NCBI GenBank assembly: GCA_029718625.1 | Contig: CM056377.1 | Coordinates: 33,894,653-33,958,652 of the forward strand | Origin: Synaphobranchus kaupii | Taxonomy: Eukaryota > Chordata > Actinopteri > Anguilliformes > Synaphobranchidae | DNA: 64,000 nt | Direction: 5' to 3' | In this document: positions 1 to 13,810 of the stretch, one piece after another | Position numbering within the stretch: position 1 is the first letter of the stretch | How the letters are laid out: the number at the start of each line of letters is the position of its first letter | Notes under the pieces: generated by a model | The model's input: the letters and a program-made list of their open reading frames with translations, nothing else | Databases searched by the model: none | What the model was told of the DNA's origin: nothing | Translations under genes and position numbers: made by a program

Positions 1-764
1 CCTTCTCCCACTGTGGTCTTAAAGCTGAAGGGATTTTGACGTCTTTTCTTCAGGGTCCACCGGTAATTATAGCTTCTAGTCAATCTATGTCTGAAACTGG
101 AAACGCCATACTGAATCTGTTTTTTAAAACCAGGCAAGAAATTGGGACAGAGATCATAAGTTTTCCACTTAGACAAAATCCAGACAACCCAAACTAGCTG
201 TGTGTGTCTTATTCCCCACAGTGCGAAATATAAACACGTCTACATAGTCGTATGTATTACTTGCCAATGTTGCTCTTTTCATCCTTGTCTCTTCTAGAAT
301 CCCAAATCTGCCTGTATCTTATTTAATTGATTGCCTTCATTTTTTGTGTACCTCTGAAAGTTTGTTTTCACAATCAGTTTTTAATTTTTTGTTAACTGCT
401 TTCGTATATTCTATGAACAAAATGTGGGAGTAAAACAATATTTCCCCACAATAACTGGTAGATATGATAAATATGTCCTTATTTTTTCTTTTTAAATGTG
501 TATATAAAGAATGTGCAGTATATGGCATCTATAGATATATGTTTTTGAAAATGCAATTTAAAATATCTAGATGATTTTAAAATATCTGTACAAAAAGAGA
601 GGCCCATGTCTTGGAAGTGTCTGGGTTTGTTTTTAAAGTGATTTGTGTCCCCCTTGATTGATAATTTTTCTGTTTGTCACAGATGGAATGAAAACTCCAG
701 TAGCCTCCCCTAAATCGTAGCAGACCATTACTTCACATTAGCTGCTGAAGATTTAAGTACCACC
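1..764 (+). other. Left edge: possible terminal exon of an unidentified gene
   Basis: AT-rich sequence without a long ORF. A plausible 3' splice site (pyrimidine run followed by CACAG) ends at 682. It is followed by a short open stretch reading GMKTPVASPKS and then TAG at 718-720. This could be the last coding exon of a plus-strand gene whose 3'UTR fills the next 4 kb. The peptide matched no protein I recognise, and a short open stretch after an AG is weak evidence. The reading depends on the polyadenylation signal far downstream at 4975. Confidence 0.25.
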
Positions 765-1748
765 TTAAAGGGTAAGTTCGCTATTTTGGACCTTGGACCC
801 TATTTGCGGTCTGTCTTCCATGAACCTGACACATTGAGTCCATTTTTTCGCTGATCGGTCCAGTATTGAGTTCGCTACAGATTTCCTGTAGGCTCTCACT
901 GGGCTACAATAGAAGTAAACGGGGCAATTATAAATGTTATGGAAAAACAACGATAAATGTGCTTTTATAGCTCAGTGTGTATTCTTACGGTCTCAGTATG
1001 CTCTCCTGTGAAATGTAGGCTATCGCAAACGCAAACCGAACGTTGAAACAACAGTTCCATTTGAAACAGAACTATTTCTCCGACCGCACTACCTCGCACT
1101 GACTTCGGATAACATTACCTACGCAACTTCAGCCTCTCTCTCTTCTCTTGCTCTCTTATCATCCATCTCTTGTAGTTCCGTATCCGTGTATTCTGGCTCA
1201 AATCTGTAGCCAGTAACGTCAGTCAAAATCAAATTCTTCGTCTTCGTAATCATTATAGTAATCCATCATCCAAGTTTTTTGTGCAAAGTGTAGCCTACGT
1301 TGCTGCAGGTAAACAAACGCAGACTGCTCACCTAGATAGTTTCGTAAACGGCCGGCACACCTTCCCGCTCCCCTACCCCCGACACATAGTACTCCGCGGG
1401 AGCAGCGAAAACAAGCAACAGAGAAATGCTTACTTCCAAGCCATGCCAAGCACGTAAAAATGTTCGGATTGAGATACATTTCACAGGAGAGCATACTGAG
1501 ACCGGTAACAATACACCCTGAGCTTCCCGTCTCATTTATTGTACATGAAAGCACATTTATCGTTGTTTTTCCATAACATTTATAATTGCCCCGTTGACTT
1601 CTATTGTAGCCCAGTGAGAGCCTACAGGAAATCTGTAGCGAACTCAATACTGGACCGATCAGCGAAAAAATGGACTCAATGTGTCAGGTTCATGGAAGAC
1701 AGACCGCAAATAGGGTCCAAGGTCCAAAATAGCGAACTTACCCTTTAA
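765..1748. mobile_element. Non-autonomous DNA transposon with about 250-bp terminal inverted repeats and TTAA ends
   Basis: The two ends are near-perfect reverse complements: 765-1018 pairs with about 1478-1748. The outer bases are TTAAAGGGTAAGTTCGC on the left and its complement on the right, with TTAA at both extremes (765-768 and 1745-1748). TTAA target duplications are typical of piggyBac and Kolobok superfamilies; the ends do not show the CCC start usual for piggyBac, so a Kolobok-like origin is my inference. The roughly 460-bp centre holds no transposase. The same 61-70 residue peptide appears from both arms on opposite strands, purely because of the inverted repeat. Confidence 0.75.
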
Positions 1749-2356
1749 GTAATTAGCAGCGTAAACGTGTAAAGACATGCACAAACCTATTCAGACACTC
1801 AAACTGTATGGCACATGCACAAACGCATTCAAAAACCAAATCCTTAACAAATCCTTTACATTTCTAATCACTATATCACACAACAGGCAGAATGTCTGTC
1901 ACTGCGGAGGTCAGTCTGTTTTTTGTTTTTTTGTTTGTTTTTCTTTCAGTAATACGGAAATACTGAAACAATTTTATCTTTATGTACAGTTGCTTAGATG
2001 TCAGAAATGAAATCATCAAAGAAAGCATATTAGCAATGAGTCTTAAGAGAATTACTTCAGGGAATCACAAACAGTATAACTCAGTCTGCCAATCATTTTA
2101 AAACACACACACAATTTACATATATTATAAATAAATATCGACATTTATTATTTGAGTGTCACATTCTGTGGTTCATGCAAGTAGTAAAAAAACACATTTG
2201 TTTACTGATTTTGGTCATGTATACAGTGTAATATACTCTGACACTTGTTTTGAATTGACATTCCAGTCGCTCGTGGTCACTGAGGGGGTTATCAGCTCTT
2301 GGATGGTGAGGCTGCTGTTCTCTTGCCTCCCATTCAGAGCACAAGGCTGTCCGTAC

Positions 2357-2371
2357 GGGTTAGGGTTAGGG
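2357..2371 (+). repeat. Short interstitial TTAGGG-like run
   Basis: GGGTTAGGGTTAGGG, followed by a degenerate continuation (GTTTTGGTGGTAGGGTTA). Only about two and a half telomere-type units, so it may be chance or a vestige of repair. Confidence 0.5.
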
Positions 2372-2592
2372 TTTTGGTGGTAGGGTTATTGGTGGTAAAT
2401 ATGCTGTCTTCTGTCAGTGAAGTATGCCTATGCAGAGAAGCTTGGTTTGAAAGAAGGGAATACTTCACTGGGTTTCTGAAAGACAACTGTTGAAAATAAC
2501 AACTTGACAATGAGAGAACCTGGCACCAATGACCAGGATTGTTCGACGACTTAATTTCCCCCCCTCCTAAAATCACTTGGCACCCACGGAAA

Positions 2593-2717
<125 letters not shown>

Positions 2718-4974
2718 GGTGGTTGTTTTGTTTACAGACCTCCAAAGGCAATGCAATATGTAAATGAAGCATTTGCATTGTAATTGTCCTTATTTGAAGG
2801 ATTTGCTTGTAATGTAGCTCAACATAAACCAACATGTTGTCCAAAATAGCAGCCAGGCGCGTTCCTTTGATTCTTTTGAGTTGCTACTGACTGGGCTTTG
2901 GGGTGTGATGAAAGCACATGTGCCAATCACAGTTCTGTCTGCAGCAGGAGCATGTTTTAAAGTGCTAAATTTATGAACTACAAAGTCAGGTAGGAGTGAT
3001 TGTTGGTTTACATTGGCTTTGTTATAATGGTTACGGGTGGGTTTTGGTCTCATATGTTCCAAATGTTACCAGCCAACAAGCACTTTGTTTACTCAGCATA
3101 TGAAATCCTGCAAATAGTCTTGCTAAATACCATGACTCCAAATGGGAATATCACAATGATACAGGATTGAGTGTCGGTAGGGCTTTCCAACACCTTATTT
3201 ACACCAGGGAGTAGACTATGAGAAAAGAGAGAAATCATCATTATTAGTGCATGTGATTTGTATGTGGAATATGCTGTGGACACAGACAACTGGCAAGGAT
3301 GGAATAGCAAGAACTTCCTAATGTGGGTGTTTTTTTATTATAAATTTATCATTTTATTGAGAGCATGTATTGCATTGCAGAAAGATAAGTCATATTGTAG
3401 GAGAATTAGCATGGCAGTGTAATTCTGAGAAATGAGCTAGTTGTCTGATTATTAATAGTGTTATCTTTTTAAAGGGACAATTTTATGCATTAGTGAGGAC
3501 ATCCTCTGCTTTGCTGGAAGTTAGGCATATCTCTAAACATGCCTTGTGACCAAGTTCCCCCTCTGCCCAGTTAATCTGGTTTCTTTTCCAACAAACTGTT
3601 GTAAACAACATTCACCCCCCCCCCCAAAAAAATGGTCTTCCTTTCTGTAAATAATGATTGTAAATATGTTTTAGTTATTTATTTATGTGTGAATTGTGCT
3701 GTAATGGCTCCAGGCTTGCAAAAAAAAAAAAAAAAAGAAAATATGGAAATTAAACAAAAAATACTTATTTTCTCTGCATTCATTTTAGACTTGCTTGTGA
3801 ATGATTGTGTCACCTTAGTACAAAGCAATATACAAAATTAGAGTAATTTAAAATGTAAAAGAGGTTGTTGGCAGTAGCTGTGAACATGTACGTGTGTTTT
3901 ATGGTGATTTTTATTTTGGAAAGAGAAGAAAGGGGACAGATGAATGGGGCTGTTTTTCTGTAATGTTCACAAGGTTTCCTTTACGCATGGAGCACTGTCT
4001 ATATTTTTTTCATATTTGTTTGGCCTGTTTGCTTTTCCAGTGGTTTTTTATTTGTGATTATTTTTTTAGCTGGGACTCTATGGCTAGCATTGGCGTGGCT
4101 TTTAGGTCACTGGAAAATCCTTTACGTAATGAAATAATAAATGCCTCATTTCTCACTCAACGACAAATATTGATTTAATGCTCGGAATACACCATTTACA
4201 TGTACACATATACATCGTATGAGGGAAAAAACCCCACAATATCAAAAAACCTAATTACTAAGAGTAATTTCAGTCTTTCAGTCTGATGAACGATTCATTT
4301 GTTTTTACAGCACCGTACCTAGATCTGGGCCAATATTCATCTTAACTCAGCATGATTTGTTTTTGTGACTTTTGAAGGAAAAGGTGAATTTTAGTTAGGC
4401 AATATGGGCTCTAGTCCATCCGTTTACCCACATTTCATGATGTTATGAGTGTCTTTGTGTGGTTACTTGACAGTAGCAGGCAATACAGCTGTACTCTGTA
4501 TTCAGATATGACAATGTTCTGAGCTGGACCAAAATGAATAAATCCTTAAAAATCAAACGGTGTAATCACTTGAAATGTGTGCTAATATGAAATACAAGTA
4601 TTCTGTTTTCTTGTGTTACTACTGTTTGTTGCTGCTGCTTTACAATCTCTTGCAAGAAACTGGTGTTTTATGTTGTTTTTCCTGTGAAGAATGTATTCCA
4701 GTGAAAAAGACCCTGTTTGTTTTAAGCGTTTGTTTCTGAATTTATGATCAAATTCTGTTTTTATGCATCCACTTGAGCATTGCACTGCAAGATATGGTTT
4801 CTGGGTTTTTGTACATTTTTGATTTGTTTTACTTTTGTGGGTCTATGCTGTATACATGAAAACAAAGTAACTTATGCAGTAGTTTACACAATGGCGAGAA
4901 CGGGGGGGGAAAAATGGTGTCAAACTGTTAGATTGTGAAAATTTCCAAATCTGCTGTACATGTTGTGGAAAATC

Positions 4975-4980
4975 AATAAA
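4975..4980 (+). terminator. Polyadenylation signal AATAAA
   Basis: Canonical hexamer in an A-rich context after about 3 kb of AT-rich, ORF-free sequence; probable 3' end of the left-hand plus-strand gene. Confidence 0.5.
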
Positions 4981-4990
4981 ATTACAAAAA

Positions 4991-7087
4991 TAAAAGTTTG
5001 TGCTGTTAAGATGCTACAGTTTCCTGATTTTTTTGTTGTGTGAAATATGCCAGGGCTGAGATGGATGATGAACACTGTCTGGCAATCTAGTTTTACCCAC
5101 TTCTATAATTAATCCAAACTTTTGAAATGTTTGTGTATATTCATTCATTACAGACTCTGTCATCCTGTCTTATGCCACTGTTGATGGTTCCTAACTCCAC
5201 TTCTGTAAGCAGGTAGAGTGAGATTAATGGTGCTGGATTTGATTTTATTATGGGTAAAAGTCATTAAACATGTTAAATGACTAAACATGTTACATTGACC
5301 CCAGAGGAAAACTTTATTTCCAATGTGGTCCTCGATGGAAACCAATAACACATATCAGACTAACAGTACACACATTAAATATAAGCAATCCAGGCTTGAC
5401 TAGATTAACACAAGCATACATAAGCAATCCGATGGCAGGAAGCAGTATGGAATGCACACAATACTACCTTACATGCAATGCAGAGTAGGCAGCAAGTAGA
5501 ATAGGAACATAAGCATTAAGTTGACAGTAAGCAGTATGGAAAAATAAACAAGTAGCAAAGCAGCATTGAGAACATTGAGGTGCAAACATGCAATACATAC
5601 AAAACACATGCAAGTAGGGGTTACGCGTGACACAGGACGCTTTCAGTATGTTTGCTTCTGTAGTGGAGGAGAACAAGTCGCACAAAGGTGTCCATCATGG
5701 AGACAAACTTAATCACCACTAACCTGCAACCATGTAAGCACGCACGCATGCACACACACACACACACATATGCACACAAAGGCAGTCTTCACTGCCATTG
5801 ATGTCTAAACATAGCTGTGGTTTTCCGAGGCTCCGTTGTGTCTTTGCGAGCTAAGCCTATTTAAACAGATCCAACGGCAATCCCTTCGCCCCCTCCCCAC
5901 CTTTATATTTAGCCTAGGCTTCTGATACTGGGATCAGAGTAGATCTGACACCATCATCTTATCGTAACCACTTCTCCGTCTTTCAACAAAGCACATTATG
6001 CACAACCAAGATTCCTTGACTTTAATAAAGATCCATACATCAACCAGTGGACAAAACCTCCCTTTTAAAAATGCTACATGATCTTTACTGTGAGCACATG
6101 AATTTGCTGGCTCTATTACTTTGCCATTACTATACACATCATAGAAAATTAAGAATGTTTTCATAAACCACACAGTCATTCAACCGCAGACTCCTGATAT
6201 AAACATTACTGGATATCTAACTCCATAAAATGTTATTAAAAATAAACATAAATATCAATGGTGTATTTGCCTTTGGAACCTCATAGCCTCCTTACCGCCA
6301 GACGTAACACTAAAACTAGAAAAATGTCCTGAAAATACTATTTTAATTTTGGGATTAAAATTGATTTATAAATCTAAGTTCTTTCAAAAAGCCCTACGGG
6401 ACCAGCCGTCCCTTACCAGCCATATACTTACACAGTCTATTAATGCAAATGAGGTGAAAGAGCTCTTGGAATACACTACACAGATATTAAAGGACTTCTA
6501 TTTAGTAAAATTGGCTATATTTTTTCCTCAGAAAAGATAATACATTTGAAAAGATTAATCTAGTTAAGCCTGGTTTACCATCCCTCTCAACCTGATTTGC
6601 AACACAACCGTAGCACCATATATCTTCCAATTCAGAAAAGTATTACAGTGTCACTTGATTTTGGCACTGATTAATTTTCCTTCTTATAAAATCTTTGATT
6701 TTTAATCCAACGCACTAATATTTGCCTTTGTCCAGTTGTCCACAGAATTTCTTAATTAATTGTATTCAATTACACCACTAGAGGGAACACTATACCACGT
6801 TACTTTCAGGTATAAGTTTATCAATGTCTGTAATTCAGACAAGAAACTTGTTATGCATGCATGGCATGGTGTACACCTAGCAATGGCATATGCTACAAAT
6901 AACAACAACATTAGTACATATACATAGTCAGACCCTGTTTTCTCTTCGTACTCAATAGTAGAATGAAATACTTCACCGTCAGATCACCTAGTCACACATC
7001 ACCTGTCTCTTTCTGATTTTGCCTCTTTGGTTTCCCCAGTAATAGCCCCGCATGTTGTAACTAACACATAGCACTAGATTTAACCTG
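4991..7087. other. Intergenic, no gene recognised
   Basis: AT-rich sequence with a short (CA)n at about 5745-5768. The open frames here are below 85 codons and show no recognisable domain or flanking splice sites. I see no gene and no clear transposon ends. Confidence 0.6.
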
Positions 7088-7365
7088 TACTCTGATTATG
7101 AAAACTGCCCTGTGATTGAACTGGACTACACTGACAGACTGGGTGGGCGCGCTCGATAAGGGCCGCCGGTCGGTAGATGACGTGGAGGCTGGACGGAGTT
7201 TTCACTCGATTTAAACCGGGCAACCTGCCCGCTCGCTACAAGCGGCGATGTCACGCCCTTCCCGGTCTCCTCCCATTATACGACCGGGAGGGTACCGGGC
7301 GTCGGTAAACGAGAGCGCTCATTGTCTCAGTACTCTTATGATAGCTGAACTGTGATTGGCCTGGA
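7088..7365. other. Isolated CpG-rich block flanked by an imperfect direct repeat
   Basis: About 7139-7320 is strikingly rich in CpG and GC against an AT-rich background, with motifs such as GGCGCGCTCG, GCCGCCGGTCGG and ACCGGGCGTCGG. The flanks resemble each other: 7088-7125 (TACTCTGATTATGAAAACTG onward) and 7331-7365 (TACTCTTATGATAGCTGAAC onward) both end in TGTGATTG..CTGGA. No ORF, tRNA or rRNA was recognised. It could be a small CpG island or enhancer, or an insertion with its target region duplicated. Confidence 0.45.
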
Positions 7366-7750
7366 TCGATTAGGCTTAGACAATGTTGCTAGCCTACTTT
7401 TATAGCTTTCAAGTCTCTTTTTTCACTTGATAATTCCATTTAATCACATGCCATTTTATTAACAGAATCCATTTAATTTCTTACATGTTCACCAGCTTAA
7501 CTTTGTTAGCGCAACTTAGGCTACCTCGATTTACCATGTTTTTTTATTTTTATTACAGGCGATTACTTCTGTTTATCTTGTATCTCTGAGTGTTAATACT
7601 GTTAGTACACCTGGCTATGGTATCATTTTCATTTTTTTGTCTGTTGTCTTTGAATTTTATTTGACTGATTCATGATAGTTTAGCTGTTTTAGATATTATA
7701 ATGTATGATACCATTGCTGTGATTTCAAGGAATTACTACTTACAATGCTA

Positions 7751-8294
7751 CACTGCCTGGCCAAAAACAAAGTCGCTGTTGCACCCCGTCATGCATAGTG
7801 CCCACTGTACAAGCTTCTGGAGGCAGTGTTATGATCTGGGGTTGCTTCAATTGGTCAGGTCTAGGCTGCAGCAACGTTATGCAGCAAAAAAATGTGGTCA
7901 GCTGAGTACCTGAATGTACTGAATGACCAGGTTATCCCATCAATGGGCATATTCCAGGACGACAATGCCAAGATTAATCGGGCTGAAATTGTGAAAGAGT
8001 GGTTCAGGGAGCATGAGGAATCATTTTTGCACATGAATTGGCCACCAGAGTCCTGACCTTAACCCCATTGAAAGTCTTTGGGATGTGCTGGAGAAGACTT
8101 TACGGAGTGGTTCGACTCTCCCGTCGTCAATACAAGATCTCGGCCAAAAATGAATGCAACTCTGGACGAAAATAAATCTTGTGATGTTGCATAAGGTTGT
8201 CGAAACAATGCCACGACGAATGCGCGCCATAATCAAAGCTAAAGGCGGTCCAACGACATATTGGAGTGTGGACTTTTTTTTTGGCCAGGCAGTG
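7751..8294 (+). mobile_element. Internally deleted Tc1-like transposon (copy 1 of a deletion family)
   Basis: Ends are CACTGCCTGGCCAAAAA and its complement, with the TA target duplicated at 7749-7750 and 8295-8296. The interior encodes only the C-terminal part of a Tc1 transposase, broken into frames; the GG(S)VxIWGCF region and the [19 protein letters not shown] motif can be followed on the plus strand. The N-terminal helix-turn-helix domains and the first catalytic Asp are gone. It is 544 bp, nearly the same size as a second copy at 20686-21228 with the same deletion junction. Non-functional. Confidence 0.88.
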
Positions 8295-8567
8295 TATATT
8301 ATAGAACTACATTCATGCTGTCTTTCAATGCTCAGTATGCTGCCCTGGATAAGGCAAACTAATTAATTAATAAACAATACAAAAGCAATAACAGTATTTG
8401 AACTGCTATAGGCTACACGTTCTAGTTGGCATCTAAATAAAACGTACAATCATTACATATTTTGCTTTAAATAAACTGTTAAATTTTTGCATTTCTTGGG
8501 ATAAAACATTAATATATGGTACTGAAGCACAGTAATTAGCCTACAGCGCTCTGGAGCGGGACAGATA

Positions 8568-9840
8568 CAGTGCAGTCTGTAAGTATTTGGACAATGACAC
8601 ATTTTTTGTTGTTTTGGCTCTGTACTTGGATTTGAAATGAAACAATGAGGTTAAAGTGCAGACAGTCAGCTTTAATTTAAGGGTATCTATATGTCCATAT
8701 CAAGTAATTTGACAAATCAACATAATCTTAAATAAAGTACTCATATTTAGTACTTGGTGGCAAAGCCTTTGCATTCGATGACTGCCCGAAGTCTGTGACC
8801 CATAGATATCACCAGATGCTGGGGATCTTCCCTGGTGATGCTCTGCCAGGCCTGTACTGCAGCCATCTTCAGTTCCTCTTCGTTTCAGGGGATTTTTGCC
8901 TTCTGTCTTGTCTTCAGCAAGTGAAATGCATGCTCAATTGGATTCAGGTCAGGTGATTTACTTGGCCATTCAAGAGCAGTCTAATTTTTGGCCCTGAAAA
9001 ACTCCAGTGTGTTTGGGGTCATTGTCCTGCCACAAAGTGAAGTGCCGTTCAATGGGTTTTGAGGCATTTGGTTGGACCTGATCAGAAAAGATGTTTCTTT
9101 ACACTTCAAAATTAATCCTTCTTCTGTTGTCAGCAGTCACATCTTCAGTAAAGACAAGTGAGCCAATTCCAATGGAAGCCATACATGTCCAAGCCATAAC
9201 ACCCCCACCATGTTTCAAAGATGAGAGGGGTTGCTTTGGATCATGAACAGTTCCTTTCTTTCGCCACATTTTTCTCTTTCCATCTCTTTGGTACAGGTTA
9301 CTCATCTCATCGGTCCATAAGAGTTTGTTCCACAACTCTAGTTTTTAAATGTACTTTTAAACAAACTCTAACCTAGCCGTTCTGTTCTTAAGACTTACCA
9401 GTGGTTTGCATCTTGCAGTGAACCCTCTGAGGTTATGCTGGTGTAGTCTTCTCTATATTTTAGTATTTGACACATCTATTCCTACATCCTGGAGTGTTCT
9501 TGATTTTTGACAGTTGAAAAGGGTTTTTTCTTCACAATTAAAAGTATTCTTTGGTCATCCACTACAGTGGTCTTCCGTGGTCTACCAGGTTGTTTGCTAT
9601 TGCTGAGCTCACCAGTGTGTTCTTGCCTCTTAACAACGTACCAAACAGTTGATTTTGACACACCCAATGTTTTGGCTATGTCTCTGATCAATTTATTCAG
9701 ATTTATTATCACCCCATGGTGGCCTGCTTTACTGGCATTGACACTTCTTTGGGCCTCATGTTAAGGAGACAACAGCAAGAGACTCCAAATACAGATTCCA
9801 CACCTAGAATCAACTTTAATTACTTGAAACTTATTTTACC
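8568..9840 (-). mobile_element. Degenerate Tc1-like transposon, transposase on the minus strand
   Basis: One end is clear: CAGTGCAGTCTGTAAGTATT after a TA at 8566-8567. Reading the minus strand, 9712-9482 gives the N-terminal DNA-binding part, with a helix-turn-helix (IAKTLGVSKSTVWYVVKR) and the GRPRKT hook. Then 9335-9099 gives the catalytic core fragment with LLWTDE, HGGGVMAWTCMA and a GIG turn. Frameshifts and stops separate the pieces, so it is a pseudogene. The distal end is not defined; 9840 is an estimate. Its 3'-terminal segment (about 8740-8800 on the plus strand) is the source of the arms of the foldback repeats listed below. Confidence 0.8.
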
Positions 9841-9988
9841 ATATTTCATGGCCACCCATTAGCCTGATTAAACATTTGAATGACACAAAATAAAACATTG
9901 TTTTCTGAAACTATGCAGGTGCAAGACAGTACCAGTTCTATTATGTTTAGATGTTTTTTTTATATTGTACCATTTAGAATTGCATTTA

Positions 9989-11622
<1,634 letters not shown>

Positions 11623-11639
11623 TATTTATTGACAATTAG

Positions 11640-12150
11640 TCAATCCATTAGACTAGCACCAATACGTTCTACAAACTGATGAAAGTGTGTGGGTAAAGTC
11701 TTGTTATTCTGAACTGGCCATTAGAATTTTAGTATCCTAAATCAGTTCTTCAAGATGCCATGGCACTCCCCTCCTCCTCTCACTGTACATACCACATTTG
11801 GAGTTAACATTGCATTGTGACTGAACCTCAGGTATTTCAAATATAAACATAAATATTTATATTTGAGCAAGTACATTGAGGCATTTAGCTGCATAGCATG
11901 ACTTTAAGACATAGCCTGGTTTTCACAGCTTGTGCCACTGCTAGTAGCAGATGGTCTGGTGCACCAGAGAAGACTGGCATCAGTACCAAGGTTCTAATTA
12001 TTAAAGCCTGATCCAGATATTTCATATTTTCATTGCTGCAAAATATAAATATTGCCATGGTAGACGACAAAATTATTCTACTAATGACAGCATTCCCATT
12101 ACAAGATAGTGTAGTTAAATAACCAATAGACAAGTAGGTGAAATTGTTTA
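11640..12150. other. Short intergenic gap downstream of jund, nothing recognised
   Basis: AT-rich sequence between the Sleeping-Beauty-type element and the jund polyadenylation signal. No supported gene or repeat boundary is visible. Confidence 0.5.
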
Positions 12151-12156
12151 GCAAAA

Positions 12157-12162
12157 TTTATT
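12157..12162 (-). terminator. jund polyadenylation signal (AATAAA on the minus strand)
   Basis: TTTATT on the plus strand, about 545 bp downstream of the jund stop codon. The intervening 12163-12704 is AT-rich with several AUUUA-type elements (for example around 12235), as expected for the unstable mRNA of an immediate-early AP-1 gene. That function is family knowledge, not visible directly. Confidence 0.6.
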
Positions 12163-12704
12163 TGCGAACACTTTAGGACACAATAACCAAGTAGAAATAT
12201 AGACCTGGAATGTAGAGACAACACACAATACAACATAAATAAACAAAGCAAAAAAGCTTGCAACGAACACATAACTGCTTCACATTAAAGTTAAAACATT
12301 AAAATAAGACACTGCAGGTCATTTTATAGAAAATATACATTTGTCATCTGTTCATAAGTGCTTGTAAACATGTAAGGCATAATAAACGTTAAGGGCATGC
12401 ACTCAATGACACCCTGCAGTTTGACAGTATTCATCGAGTTTGTCTCAAACATGCATCTCCCCTCCCCTAATTAGTTATTCAGTAAGGCTGATGTTAAACA
12501 ATATAAAAAAGATGATTTGCTCTCGTTTAATTCTGAGAAGGAACGTGAGTTATGTACAGATATAAAATAACTTGTAAACATATCCTCATTAACATTTATA
12601 CAACTGCGTGACCCAATAGTGTCTTCAAAGTCATAGTCCTCGGTAAAGAGTCTATCAGTAAACTGTCTGGGAGCTTATGGGGACCGAAAACCGTCGCCTC
12701 CACT

Positions 12705-13586
12705 CTAATACGCTTGGATTTGATTCGGTAGTAACTGGCACCCACTGTTAACATGATTCATGACCTTTTGTTTCAGCTGGGCCACTTGCTCCCTCAGGAC
12801 ACTCGCTGTGGATGCCAGGTCAGTATTTTGCGTTTTCAGGTTTTTCACTTTGTCTTCCAGTCTGGAAATTCTTTCCAATTTCCGCTTTCTGCACTTGGAT
12901 GCGGCAATCCTGTTGCGCAGTTTTTTCCTCTCCGCCTTTATGCGCTCCTGTGTGTCCATGTTGATGGGCGACAGAGGCGGACTGTCTCCAAAACACTGCA
13001 CGTCTGGGACGATCTGCGGCTCATCCTTCAAGGACGGGAGCCGTGTATGTGCTTGCAGTTGATGTGATGGAGGTGGTGGGAAGGGGACCGTGTCCGTGGA
13101 GTAATTGACTGTGGTCCCCAATGCATCGTTACCGTAGCTGTTCAGGTTTGTGTAAACGGGTAGATCTGGATGGATGGTGACTGGGGCAATGTTGCTGGTC
13201 AGACTTAGGCTGCTCGTTGGCACATTCACTCCCGCATTCAGTTGGTTCTGTTTATGCAGATCTTCCAGAGCCCTGACAAAGCCCTCGGCGAACTCTTGCT
13301 CGTCACTCAATGACTTCTGGAACAGAAACTGAGAGGTCGGTGTGGTAGTGACCATGCCGTTGGATTGAATTATAAGTCGCTCAAGCTCAGGGGAAGCCAG
13401 CTTCAGGAGACCGATGTCCGTGGAGCTGAGGATGCCATCAGCTTCTCGAAGAGGTGACTTCAGGTCGGAGCTGGGGTCACTCAGATTTAGGTTCATATCC
13501 TTCTTCATCATGTTGTAGTAAGATAGCACACTTGTGATTCCGCCAGTAGTATTCAACGCATCATCATGGTAGAAAGCAGTTTCCAT
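12705..13586 (-). CDS. jund: JunD-type AP-1 transcription factor, intronless
   Basis: A single uninterrupted 293-residue frame, matching the intronless structure of JUN family genes. Jun proteins dimerise through a leucine zipper with Jun or Fos partners in the nucleus and bind TGACTCA/TGACGTCA sites. Visible features: an N-terminal delta/JNK-docking-like stretch ([12 protein letters not shown], about 26-37); [16 protein letters not shown] (60-75) with an SP phospho-acceptor; TTTPTS (80-85); a [18 protein letters not shown] block (188-208); a basic region (about 216-240, [16 protein letters not shown]); and a zipper with Leu at 243, 250, 257, 264 and 271. JunD is favoured over c-Jun or JunB by [25 protein letters not shown], the SGCQLLP..Q..AY end and by synteny. 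The frame opens at 13601 (MRRGR), but the family-conserved start METAFY at 13586 is used. The first JNK-type site reads SSTD, lacking the SP of human JunD and c-Jun. Confidence 0.96.
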   Translation of the reverse strand: METAFYHDDALNTTGGITSVLSYYNMMKKDMNLNLSDPSSDLKSPLREADGILSSTDIGLLKLASPELERLIIQSNGMVTTTPTSQFLFQKSLSDEQEFAEGFVRALEDLHKQNQLNAGVNVPTSSLSLTSNIAPVTIHPDLPVYTNLNSYGNDALGTTVNYSTDTVPFPPPPSHQLQAHTRLPSLKDEPQIVPDVQCFGDSPPLSPINMDTQERIKAERKKLRNRIAASKCRKRKLERISRLEDKVKNLKTQNTDLASTASVLREQVAQLKQKVMNHVNSGCQLLPNQIQAY

Positions 13587-13671
13587 TCTACCCCTTCGCA
13601 CTCGAAGGGGACACCGATCTTGCTCAGACAGTAGTGGCGTTCAGCAGATTCAATTGTAGTCTCGGAATTCG

Positions 13672-13678
13672 TTTTATA
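13672..13678 (-). promoter_or_regulatory. TATA box of jund
   Basis: TATAAAA on the minus strand, about 86 bp upstream of the METAFY start codon. Initiation would fall near 13645, giving a short 5'UTR. Confidence 0.65.
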
Positions 13679-13802
13679 TGGCCTACTTTGCTAATAAGAT
13701 AGCTAATCGGCGAAGTAACCTCCTATTTTCTGCGTAATTATTTTCTATTTGTTGAGCTGATCTCTTACATTAAAACAATCCAATCGTTTTTTCTGTATTG
13801 TG

Positions 13803-13810
13803 TTGCGCAA
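13803..13810. promoter_or_regulatory. C/EBP-type palindrome upstream of jund
   Basis: TTGCGCAA is a perfect match to the C/EBP half-site palindrome, about 125 bp upstream of the jund TATA box. Binding is inferred from the motif only. Confidence 0.4.

Noticed and set aside
1219..1647. 142-codon minus-strand frame
   Set aside because: Lies within the inverted-repeat element 765-1748 and has no recognisable domain; part of it merely mirrors the other arm.
2357..2371. Interstitial telomere or ancient fusion point
   Set aside because: Only about 2.5 TTAGGG-like units; too short to support that.
12753..13067. Plus-strand frames of about 100 codons
   Set aside because: Antisense shadow of the jund bZIP region.
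13599..13601. Upstream in-frame ATG of jund (MRRGR)
   Set aside because: METAFY at 13586 is the start conserved across the Jun family; the upstream ATG adds five non-conserved residues.
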